A stretch of 64,000 nt of DNA from Camillea tinctor. Lineage: Eukaryota; Ascomycota; Sordariomycetes; Xylariales; Xylariaceae. Below the pieces are notes generated by a model, which worked only from the letters and a program-made list of their open reading frames with translations, was not told the DNA's origin and searched no databases. Position numbers and translations under genes: made by a program. The first letter of the stretch is position 1. The number at the start of each line of letters is the position of its first letter. The stretch lies in assembly GCA_022578605.1 (NCBI GenBank), contig MU394052.1, positions 1,550,001 through 1,614,000 on the forward strand. Reading direction: 5' to 3'. Shown one piece after another: positions 47,701 through 58,422 of the stretch.

Positions 47701-48386
47701 CTTGAGCTAGAACTTGGTCAGTATTAACAGAGCAATCACATAAAGCCGATCTCGCATGTTCACATACCTCGGCCTCCTTTTGTAGATAGAAAGCATTGAC
47801 TTTTTCTAGCTCCCGTTCCTGCAAGGTATCAGCGATGTCCCGCATCGCAAGTTTGCGGTTGCAAATAGATTGAAGTAAGGTGATGTCTAACTAGTTGGAA
47901 GAAGAACTTTGCTTTGTTCGCCTGCAAAGCAGCCTGGGTTTCAACCGGCGCAGGCGGAAATTGGGGGTCATGCTGCGCGTTCAAAGTCGGTGTGGCAGAA
48001 AGCTTCTTGATAAGCTAATAAACCGATGTCAGCAATAAAATTCCCGAGCTCCAAATGGATGTTTCTGATTATGGCCAGAGGTATGAAAAGCTTAGCTATT
48101 CTGCATTGAGCACAGGCTTGTAGGCTATTCCGACCCCCAGGGGGGGAGTCTCCGTTGGATATACGGATATAAAAGGGGGGAGGGGGGGAACAAGACACTC
48201 ACCTTTTTGAGGGCCTTATAATTCACGAAACTAGCCGCATACTCCGGGACTTCAAGCTGACGCTTCTGTATCTGCTTACCGAACTTCCTAGGAAGATGTC
48301 AGTGAACCAAGCCAGCAAGGGGGGTTCATCCTCGGGCAGCGCGCAAGAGATGAATGCCATCTAGGGGCAGCAAGATAAGCTTACAT
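44780..48386 (-). CDS. PHO81: Phosphate-sensing CDK inhibitor Pho81 / NUC-2 (SPX, ankyrin, GDPD-like)
   Basis: Pho81 (Neurospora nuc-2) senses phosphate and inhibits the Pho80-Pho85 cyclin kinase, releasing the Pho4/NUC-1 activator. Exons: 48386-48385 (only AT), 48287-48203, 48014-47892, 47818-47768, 47706-46905, 46850-45040 and 44965-44780, for 1019 residues. The SPX domain opens with KFGKQIQKRQLEVPEYAASF and VNYKALKK|LIKKLSA, and continues AKFFFQL|ERELEKVNAFY. Ankyrin repeats cover about residues 270-480 (DVYGRVPLHYASMHGRLDML, HIPLNLACEHGSVEIVELLL, GWTPLVHAASEGNVPCLQEL). The C-terminal half is a degenerate glycerophosphodiester phosphodiesterase-like domain, ending GVDGMLKSNGVLRFNESIDV as in NUC-2 orthologs. 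The length is close to Neurospora NUC-2. The start codon appears split by a phase-2 intron (48384-48288). Confidence 0.92.
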
Positions 48387-51300
48387 GATGCTGCACAAAG
48401 ACCAGCAACCGGCCTCTGGAGGGCTGCTTGCTCCCGCGAATGTCTCAAGAGCCTAGGGCAAGAAAAATCGTGACGACAATGCTCGGCGTATGACTAGACG
48501 TAGACAAGAAACAGAGCTTGGATATAATTAAGACAAGTAAACGAGCAAACGTGTACGGTGGGGTCTGTCTATAATCTAAGACGTGTTTCTGCACCTAGTC
48601 CTCGGCATGCGTCTTGCGTCATGGGGTCTATCTCTACTCGTAGGGCTGACGATTTTATGAGGAGTCAGCGAGGAAGAGGTGGGAAGTCCCCAGGGGTCGG
48701 CGAGGTGCGAATAGATAGAATAGGTTTCTGCAGCGAATGTGTTGCATACACATGGACTGACAATGACAAGATGACCCGAGGAGGGGATCGGGGGTGGTCT
48801 AGAATCTAGAGGTATTGCCTTATTCGTTCACACTGGAACTGGAACCCGGCTTTTGACGAGCACCGCCCTGCAAGGTGGTAGTAGCGCGAGCAACGACACT
48901 AAGAGCTCTCTAGGTCTGTTAGAAACTGTAAGCCGGGGCGCGAGTACTGGTTATGATGAGAGTCTCGCACTATACCTACCTGTTACCTAGTACGGGTGGT
49001 AGAGAGGTTAGGATGGATGACGGCCAAAAATGGAGGATTACAAAGACTACCAAGGGTCCATATAGTATGTATGTTCCCGGTGTATTTGGTGAAGATGCGT
49101 ATAGAATTCGGATTGCCTAGTGAGTAGTGCAGTTAGATCAGATGTCGTTAGGTGCAATATAGGTCTGTAACAAGCACAAGAGTATAGGAATGACAGTAGT
49201 ATATGTCACAGATAGGAAGAACTGAGAGATGGATGAAGAGGGTAGGTATACAATAGGTAAGTAGACCTGAGCATGAAACAGGTATTATCAGATACTAGGT
49301 GGTACGCAGGCGGCTAGGGAATCCAATGAGATCTCGGGCAGTAGCACATGTGCAGGCAGAGATGCACAGATGCTGATAGGTCTGGGTTAATGTATGGATG
49401 TGACGTTGGAGGCAAAAAAGGCAAACTTGAGGAAGAGAGTGGACAGACCTGTATCTTCCTTTATGGTCGATACCGGACGGGAATGATGTGATGTGAGGAT
49501 CTGGAATGTGTAGAGCGGAGAGACTCGGAGGGGGTTTGAAGAAGAATAAGGCCCTAGGATGGATGGAGATGGTGGATGGAGACGAGACGGGGATGACAAG
49601 ATTAGGTACCTTACATACCTACATACAGAAGACGGGGCAAAGGGAAAAAGAGAAAGAAAAACTGGAGACGACAAGCTTAACAAGCTTAAGTGATGGACCG
49701 GGTTGTCTAGGAGCTGCTTGTCGGCGTAGCTTCACGACCTTCAAGCTCATATGTATACGGCATACGAGCTGACGAGCTAGACGTTTTGACTAATAAATTC
49801 TTGATAGCTCCGGGTGTATTTTTTTTGTTACTCCTCGGAGGGGCATAGCTTTGGAATAGATATTACCTCATTAGCTCCAATAATCTTCTTATTTCTGTTT
49901 TTTTTTCGTCTCTTTATGTTGTGGTATTGGATATCTCGGGCCGATGTGATGTGTTGAGAAGAGCTTAGAGATGTAGTGGAGGTAAAGAAGTAGGTTAATA
50001 TTGGATCTAGCGGGACGTAAGATAGTAGTTAGTTGTAAGGTTGTAAGGTTTTAAACTTTACAAGTTGGACTTGCTGTTTGCGTTAGGTATCTGCTATGGA
50101 GGTCAACACCACGCAACTCGGAAATATTCATAGTGGGGTTCGAGCGTTATCAGTGTTTAAACTAGTTTAAACTTATTTGCCTGTACTACATCTATCTGTA
50201 TAAAAAGATTGGTTCATCGCTTTTCCTAGGTATCACAATGACACAGCGCTTTGTCGTCATGGCACCCGTTAAGAGGGAAATGTATGGAAAGTGATTATCC
50301 CTGGTTTCCCCCTCCCAATACATACATAGTACTGATACCTACTTACCGAGGAGGTATTGATGTAGTAGGTCACTTACTTTAGCTACTCTAGAAACATAGA
50401 TAGCTCCACGCCGTTCCTATTTAGTCGTATTGGTTTTCTCTACGTCTGATTCTCTGTTTCTTGCCTTATTTTATTTTTTCCTCACATGAAATTAAACCAA
50501 TCAGAATGTCAATCTTGCCCTCGTGGGCTTCTAATGTCATGCACGAAGTTGCTGGGCTTACATATAAATAAATATATGTGGGACCTTTCAAGGGTCCTGA
50601 CCTCAGGCCTTCAAACGCCGCCAGTCTGGGCTTGGCTCCGAAGTCCGGGGGTGAGGTCGGCAACGACTGGGCTGGTCCGATTTCCGGATCCGATCTAACT
50701 ATATAGGATCTGTAAAATCCCCATTGGGATTCCACTGTTTACACAATGCTTCTTCCTATATATACGCATACACCCTTCGTTACGCGTAAGGTGAATTTTT
50801 ATTAGTCCAGCCTCGAGTCTCCTCGGCGTGATCTACTAGTACATTGCTCCCCGTAGCGGAACACACCGTCTTTCTTACTACTGGAGAATGTCTGCCAGTG
50901 TAGCGAAGGGTACAAATACATACCCACCAGTAGCTGTCTAGGTAGCTACTTACATGACCCAAGCTAACCAATTATTAACTTGGGTACGTACCCTAGGGTA
51001 CTTAGGAACTAGCCCGTTGGTAGTATAGATCACAGAAGTGTAAGTGCTTGTATGAAAGGCGGCTTGGTAACAGAAAAGAATATGTACCTATATCACACTA
51101 GTATATGGACTGGAATGAGTGCTTGCCCTCTTATGAATAGCTGAGTATGACCTCCATAACCTACATATTTTTGAGAACCTCCTACACACAGTAATTGTCT
51201 CCCTATTGAAGTGTGTAGTTCGAATGACTCAGGGTGACATATATAGTTAGCGATGTGTTCGTTCACTGGGAATAAAACATTACGGTGGTAATCTTCCAAT

Positions 51301-51696
51301 ATTATACCTACACTAGTGCTATCAATCCTCGGGTGTTCAAGATGATCCAGAGGCCGACCAGTCAGGCCACCCTTCACCATGTTCGTTGTGAATGAACCGT
51401 GAATGAACCAAGTATCACGTAACTGCCCCTACGATTCCTTGACCTTTAAGCCCCTTGTATCTGGGGCCATAGGTCCATGAACTCAACGACTTCCTCCTAT
51501 CCGACCATGTATAGCTCTAAACTGCTATTTTGCCCTTGCCCCTCTGATGTGGGTGATCATTTTGTGGACCGTTCTGGGGAAAGACACCAATACACATCAT
51601 GGCGTAGGAAGGTTGCATTACGAACGGACTGCTCGGCTAGATAAAACCCACGTGCCAAGTTATTTGATCAAACAAAACCCGTATTCAACTCCGAAT
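48387..51696. other. 3.3-kb region upstream of PHO81 without a recognised gene
   Basis: This stretch includes the PHO81 promoter and leader and the 3' region of the CUE-domain gene. Composition is mixed, with GA-rich patches (49500-49660) and TACCTA/TAGGTA words (50330-50350, 50935-51005). ORFs of 80-98 codons at 49387-49772, 50466-50735 and 51093-51380 have no family signature. A GC-richer island lies at 50580-50700. I see no CACGTG site close to the PHO81 start. Confidence 0.45.
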
Positions 51697-53246
51697 TTAA
51701 TCCTTTTTAGCACCAGCAGTGTCACCAGCCTTTCCAGAGGAGCTGACAAGACTATCGGCCATTGCATCGGCAGTGGCCTGCTTCAACCGTTCGCTATCTT
51801 CCGCCTTGATATCCTTGTGGTCCGCCTTCTCCTTCGTGTCCTTCTCGTCCTCGCTATCGCCAAGGCTGAAAGGGTCATTCTCGGCAATCGGGCTTGGTTC
51901 TACGGTGGACAAAGGCTGCCATTTGCTCTGTTTGCCGGGAGGTGGAGTTGAACTGCTGTTCTTCGGCGGGAGTTTCGGGGAGGCATCGTACGCATCAATG
52001 TCTTCAACACCTTCCTTGAAAGCAACTTTGCGACCTTCAGGTTTCGGTGATGTAGAGATGGGCGGCGGTCTGTAAAGGTTGGGGTTGCTAGTTTGGCGAA
52101 CCGGAGCTGGTCCTATGGTTGGGTTAATATTGTGGCCATAGTTTTTTGCGGAATGGCCAAACATACTACCGTCGGGCTGAAGTCTCATACCAGCAAAATC
52201 ATCACTCAGCACCTGGGGATCGGCATCATAGCGGTGATAGTCAGCACTTCTCCTGCTAGCTTCGCCGGGTCGTCGGCCTAGGTGGTGGTGTTGATGTTTG
52301 GATGGTTGTGTTTCATCCTCGTCTTCATTGTATTCCCCGTCGATCTTCTTCTTGAGGTTTGTGAACCACGTGTTGACCTTGGTCTGGGTCTCCATGAAAC
52401 CTTTGCGGAGGTTCTCCTTAATAATGGGGAGCTCGTCATCGATGAAGCTATGGTCGTTATCGTACATCTCATTTGGCTTGAGCCCCGTAGCCTGTCGCCG
52501 GTACGGACCACCTGGGCCGCCCTGGCCTGGGTTCGTGGTTCTTGCTTCATAGGCGCCCACATTGTTGTAGTGCTCGGCAAGTTGGCGGGCATAGAGCTCA
52601 TCAGCCTCCACCTGGGTCATCGGGGTTTGGGGACCAGCGGGTCGTGGTGGTTGAGGCGGTGGAGCAGGCTCCTCGTGCGCGGGCTCATTCTGGACAGCAT
52701 CTGGATCGCTCATGCCTTTACATATCTAATTAGTACTCAACTGCATCTGGGATGGGATATTGGGGAAGAACAGCACCCACCGAGAAGAGCATTGAAAGCC
52801 GGATCGATGCGACCACCGCTAGCAGCCAAAACAGCCTTGATAACCGGGAGCTCGATGGTAGGAAAGGCTTCTTTGAGAATCAGTTCGTTCTTCTGCTGCT
52901 CGGTAAGAGGCCGCGGTGGTTTTGCAGGGGGGTTCTCTTCGGTGCCGGTCGTGGACTTGGGTGGTGCAGTGCTGGCCAAAGCTGAATGGGCACCGTGGGC
53001 GCCATCGTCACCGGCCACACCAGACTCTGGAACATCGTCGTCATCCATCTCGAATGGGTGTACAGTTGTCGGCGATTCAGGTACTGGAGGAATTCCAGTC
53101 TTGCTCTAAGGGAAAAGAAAAGAGAAATATGGGTTAGCGACAAAGCGAACAAGACATACCAGACGCCAAGGTTAGGGGGTAATATATGTGATTTCCAGGC
53201 ATAAAGGTAGCAAATTGCGACTTACCGCATCAGTAGGAGCAGACAT
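51697..53246 (-). CDS. CUE-domain ubiquitin-binding protein (Cue5-like)
   Basis: Three exons (53246-53226, 53105-52781, 52715-51697) give 454 residues. The N-terminus is MSAPTDA|SKTGIPPVPESP. The CUE domain lies at about residues 68-115: LTEQQKNELILKEAFPTIEL, PVIKAVLAASGGRIDPAFNA and LL. The FP and LL pairs are the ubiquitin-contact positions of CUE domains. Then come PQTPMTQVEADELYARQLAE and FIDDELPIIKENLRKGFMET, typical of fungal Cue5-type proteins. A long disordered, charged tail follows. WQPL in the tail fits the W-x-x-L pattern of an Atg8-interacting motif, so a role as autophagy adaptor for ubiquitinated aggregates, as for yeast Cue5, is plausible but inferred. The last residues are acidic then AGDTAGAKKD. 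Confidence 0.85.
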
Positions 53247-54118
53247 GATTCTTTGGTTGAGAGTTGTAGGGTATGTGTTTCAATCAGAGAATGAAAAGCG
53301 GATGATGGCAGGTGACAAGTTTAGAATGAGAGAAAGAGGTTAAGAAGAAAAAGATATTAGGTTGGGAAGCGATTAAGGAAGATTGCACTTGTCCCAATCA
53401 ACCTTCTTAAGAAAATCGCATGCGACAGTGTGATACGGCTGCCTTAATGCTTTGGCTGAGGGGTGACGACTTCTGGACGTACCAAGACTCTAGATGACGT
53501 GCCCCGCCACATCCGCAGTAATGTAGTACCTACAGCTGCTACAGGTCTGTACTACCTAGTTACCATGGGGGACTTTCATATGCTGCGCCACATGTACCAC
53601 ATTACATTGTGGCTTATAGATAAACGCGAATGTAGTTAGGTACTACATATGTACTGTCTATTACTAGTGTTCTGTACCATATTATGAAGTACACTACTTT
53701 GAAACGCAGTGCTTACCTACATGACAGTGCTTTGTATGAACGTAAGTTACCTAACTTATACCTGGGTATGTTGCACACCCGCCTAACTTATACTAACACT
53801 ACCTAAGTAAGTATGTACCTAGATGCTACTAACTTACTCACATCTACCTAAACCTGCAGTGCCTCTTGATAAAAACGACCTTGAAGAAATAAAAAAAAGG
53901 AATCGAAAAGAAAAGCAAGGAAAAAAGAAGCTAATATCATGTCCAGAGTCGAAAATCATGGATGAATAGTCTCTTGACTTGGACAAGCCACATTATGGAG
54001 TGTGAAGTGTGAAAGTGTCAACTCCACTATTACACAGACAGATATCAACAAAAACAAGAAGCAGCAAGATACAACTGCACTACTACGTGGGCTTTACCAT
54101 TGTTTCACCTTTGTTATC
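53247..54118. other. Divergent upstream region of the CUE gene and the helicase gene
   Basis: About 870 bases, AT-rich, with a dense set of TACCTA/TAGGTA/GTACTA words at 53520-53840 and an A-rich run near 53885-53935. It should hold both promoters. No gene was seen. Confidence 0.45.
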
Positions 54119-56169
54119 ATGGCCGACTTCGACCTTGGTTCTAGTTTTATACCTGCTCTTCATAAACCTGCTTCCCTCTTACCCATTGCAAAGCACCACG
54201 ATGCCCTCCTTTACCTGATAGAGAAGTATCCGGTGACTATTGTAGTCGGTCAGACGGGCTCGGGAAAAACTACACAAATACCCCAGTTTCTTGAACATGC
54301 GGGTTGGTGCTCAGATGGGAAGATTATTGGGGTCACCCAAGTAAGTTCATATCTCTTGAACCACCTCGACTGGTTTGGGTAGCTAACGATCAGCAGCCTC
54401 GCCGTGTAGCAGCGACTACGGTTGCTGTCAGGGTGGCCGAAGAATTCGGCTGTGAGCTTGGCAAAGAAGTCGGCTACTCCATCCGTTTTGAAGATGTCAC
54501 TTCAGCCTCAACGCGGATAAAATTCCTGACAGATGGGCTGCTTATCCGAGAGGCCTTGGTAGATCCGTTGCTGTCGCGGTACTCTGTCATCATGGTCGAC
54601 GAAGCACACGAGAGGTCTATTAGCACCGATATCCTCCTAGGTCTTCTCAAGAAAATACGCAAGCGTAGACCAGAGCTCAGAATCATAATCAGCAGTGCGA
54701 CTCTCCAGGCGGAGGACTTCTTGAATTTCTTCTCTCAGCATACGGACGGCCAATCTGTAGGTGGTGGGGACCATGAGATTGGCTCTATTATTAGTCTTGA
54801 AGGTAGAACATACCCGATCGACGTCCTTTACCTAGATTCACCCGCGGAGGACTATGTGGAAAGGGCAATTTCGGTGGTTTTTGATATCCACACTAAAGAA
54901 CCGGACGGTGATATTCTAGTCTTTCTAACGGGTCGCGAGGAGATCGACACCGCTGTCCAAGCTGTGGCTGAGCGCTCAGCGCAGCTTCACTCCAAAGCTC
55001 CGTCAATCCTCGCCCTGCCACTTTACGCTGGATTAACGACAGAGCAGCAGATGTATGTGTTCGATTCACCTCCAGAAAACACACGAAAGGTCATCTTTTC
55101 CACGAATATAGCAGAAGCATCTGTTACAATCGATGGCATAGTCTATGTTGTTGATTCTGGGTTTGTGAAATTGCGAGCTTTTGATCCGAGGACCGGTATC
55201 GAGTCCCTGACTGCAACACCGGTCTCGAAGGCCTCAGCAGCGCAGCGAGCTGGAAGAGCCGGCCGCACGAGGCCTGGAAAATGTTTCCGGCTCTATACTG
55301 AAGCGGCCTTCAAGTCACTGCCGGACACCAATGTACCTGAGATTCAAAGATCCAACCTCGCCCCGTTCATTCTGCAACTCAAGGCCCTCGGGATTGACAA
55401 TGTTGTTCGATTTGATTACTTCACACCACCACCAGCAGAGCTTATGATTAAAGCAACGGAGCTATTATTTTCCTTGGGTGCTCTTGATGAGTATGCTAAG
55501 CTCACAAAACCGCTGGGGATGCGGATGGCGGAGCTTGCAGTAGAGCCCATGATGGCTAAGACGCTACTATCTGCCCCTTCCTTCGGATGTCTCAGTGAAA
55601 TACTGACCATCGCGGCCATGACTAGTCTTGGCGGATCTGTATGGATTCAACAGGAAGGCGAGAAGAAGCAGATGGAATCCGTCAGACGGAAATTCGCTGC
55701 TGAGGAGGGCGATCATCTTACGCTTTTGAATGTTTACCAGACCTTCGTAACGAAGGGAAGGAAGGAGTCCAAGTTTTGTCACGACAATCACCTTAACTTT
55801 AAAGCATTGACCCGTGCCATCAGCATCAGGGCGCAATTGAAACGCTATCTGGAACGGTTCGGAATTGCGGTAGACGAGAGCCTCAAGCCAGCATCCCCGG
55901 GCAAGGGGGATCAGGTTCGTAGATGTCTGACAACGGGATATTTTGCTCACGCTGCCAAGATGCAGCCTGATGGGAGCTTCCGCAACGTCGAAGGCGGCAC
56001 GACGCTCTACGCGCACCCGAGCTCCTTGATGTTCAACCGAAAGGCTGATTGGGTCATTTTTCATGAAGTCATGGAAACGGGCAACAAGACCTTCATCCGG
56101 GATATCACTAAGATCGAAAGGGGGTGGCTCTTAGAATATGCACCGGGATTTTATGAATCTAAGTCTTGA
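54119..56169 (+). CDS. DHX35: DEAH-box RNA helicase, DHX35-like
   Basis: Two exons (54119-54340 and 54397-56169) give 664 residues. Motif I is GQTGSGKTTQ (residues 44-53). Splicing rebuilds motif Ia, VTQ|PRRVAATTVAVRVAEE. Motif II is DEAH (142-145) and motif III is SAT (~174). Motif V reads NIAEASVTIDG and motif VI QRAGRAGRTRPG (~356). The winged-helix/ratchet and OB-fold end has GCLSEILTIAAMTSLGGSVW, GDHLTLLNVYQTF, RCLTTGYFAHAAKMQPDGSF and YAHPSSLMFNRKADWVIFHE. Absence of a long N-terminal extension and the overall length (human DHX35 about 700) favour DHX35, a spliceosome-associated helicase lost in budding yeast, over Prp43, Prp22 or Prp16. The frame is open upstream to 54002, but MADFDLGSSFIP is the family-like start. 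Confidence 0.9.
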
Positions 56170-58422
56170 ATGGCCCTAGTTAGGGCCTGATAGCAAATGA
56201 GGAACGCCGCTTTTGTATGAGACGTCCAACCTATAAACGTTGGACATCACTAAACCCTAGCTTGCCCCTTTGGTGTCTTGTAGGCCAAAGTGAAAACGAT
56301 AACTTACGTCTATTTATTTATTTTGGACGAACCTGAGATATTGGAATTAATTGATGCAATGCGTGAACACGGACTGCCAATCACGACAGTGTTCGATGCA
56401 TGTGATCTGGGAAACATTGAAACATCGAGCCGATCTAGCAGATATCCCTACATCGATCAGGATCAACATGTCGAACACTTTGAACTCCTTACCTATTCCT
56501 CGAAAATAGAACAGTCTTGAACCCCATATTCATCAATATCAATGGCCATTTCGAATATCTTATTTCTCCGTCAGAATCAACAGTCCAGCGTAGTACTTCT
56601 TCATTTTACCGCGATGGTTCAGCCGGAGGAGCAAAAGCACAATTAACCAGTTTCAAATTGGGGAGTTGGGGCCATCCAAAGATTAACAACTAGATGGAAA
56701 TAAGTGGAGATATAACCTACCTAGTGTAGACTGTGAGGTGATTTTTTGTTGGAAGTGGGCTTAGGTACACTATCTGGGCAGGTTACCTACATATGGAATA
56801 GAGACGGCAGTTTAAGGAGAAACAATAGCCTTCTCGCTGGCTTAGATTGCCGGAATCATTGCATACCACATCTCAAGCAAGACTATTCTTAATCATAAAG
56901 GGATGCTGCCAGGCGGAGTTGCTTTGGTAGATATCTTGCACCCATAATTGGAGGACCTCCTTGCTGGCCAACACAGACAAAGCAGGCAAAACAGGCAAAG
57001 CAGGGCAGCTTTCAACAAGACAATAAAGCCACAAGGTCCACCAAGGCGGCGGCCATTCATTTAATCCAGACAAGCTCATCAGCTGCCGGGTTTAAACCCC
57101 CTGACCATAGGGAGGTTCTATTTACAGTATGGTAGGTCTCGTCGACCCTGTGGATCTTGGCAGCTCGATAGATTTCGAGAAGACCCAAATTTGGAGATCA
57201 CTTGTGTCTTCATCTCGGCAAGAGACAATAAAAATAAAAAAAATAAACTACCATACCCATAGTACGTAATTATTTACTACTACCCAGCTACATTACATAC
57301 CTAGTCGGGACAAACCGATGAAGTTTGCCATACTGCGGTATACTGCTGCATACTGCTGCATAAGATCACACGACAAGGACGACGTATGTGTTGTGGTTTA
57401 TTTGTGTGTCTGACGCAGGATGCACATGAGCAGCTGGCTTCTACATTAGAGAAGTAAAAGACGGTCGAGGCAGCTTACGATTGGTAGAAAAGGGGGGAGT
57501 TCTTGAAGGGAGGGGGCTTGGATAGCTAAACCCGTTCGCGACATAGCGCAGATCACCCTAGCCAAGATATCATGATAGTATCTTGTTCCTGCATTAGAGC
57601 GTTCATCCTGCAAGCTTACCCACGATCCCTACAACCAAACACAGATTCGAGGATTGTGCAGGCGAAGGGGGCACAGTGCAGGTTGTGCAATCAGCACTAG
57701 GGTATGTCTCCTTTTCCTGTAATGAATACTGGGGACCTTGGGGAGCTTCAGGTGGTGAGGACAGTGCTCATTCCTTGGGGATCCCGGACCCTTGCAACAA
57801 ATGGCCTGCAGGCTCAAAGAGCAAGACCCCGGCAAGACCTCCACCCCCCCTTCTTTCATTTCCGAGATATTAATTTTTATTCGTCCGTTGTGTAATCCCG
57901 GTCTAGTGCAGTTGTACAGCAGCGAAAAAAAAGATACATCGACTTTGTACTCCTGCGTCTATCACCTTTCTTCCGTCTGCTGCTTTTTCCTTTCTCTCCC
58001 TTATCCCATTCCTTCAACCGCCTCACGGGAGTTCTTCGTCAATCGGTCAATATTGACCTAACTGCCAGCCAGCGGGCGCGTCATTCATTCCAAACCCAAC
58101 TTTGAAGTCATTCATTCATTCGTTTTACCCCCGACGTCCAACCTTTAGTCATTCTTTCTGGAGTTGCGTGCCCGAGAGTCGTTTAAGAAGACCAAGTCGT
58201 TATTAATCACAATAATACCTAGTAACGAGCAGCAGCAAGTAGCACTTTTAGCCAACCGCCGCATCTCACGATCCTTACGAACAATACACGTCCCAGCTGT
58301 AATTAATATTCGCTCATTCCGCTGCACCGCACGGTCATTACTGGTTTTTAAGGAAATTTGGGTGAAGAGAAGATCAGACCTCTGGAGACGGCGTAATACG
58401 CAGTACTGCAACTACAAGAAGG
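56170..58422. other. 2.25-kb region between the helicase and the SKG6-like gene
   Basis: It holds the helicase 3' end and the promoter and probable long leader of the next gene. A 76-codon plus-strand ORF (56290-56520) is discussed under findings. A triple TACTGCTGCA-type tandem lies at 57331-57363, and ATTCATTC runs at 58083-58126. No firm gene was identified. Confidence 0.45.

Noticed and set aside
50580..50700. GC-rich patch that might be a transposon remnant
   Set aside because: No terminal repeats, target-site duplication or transposase-like reading frame could be identified by eye.
54002..54118. In-frame N-terminal extension of the helicase
   Set aside because: The added residues (Thr/Gln/Lys-rich) do not look like the family, and MADFDLGSS at 54119 does.
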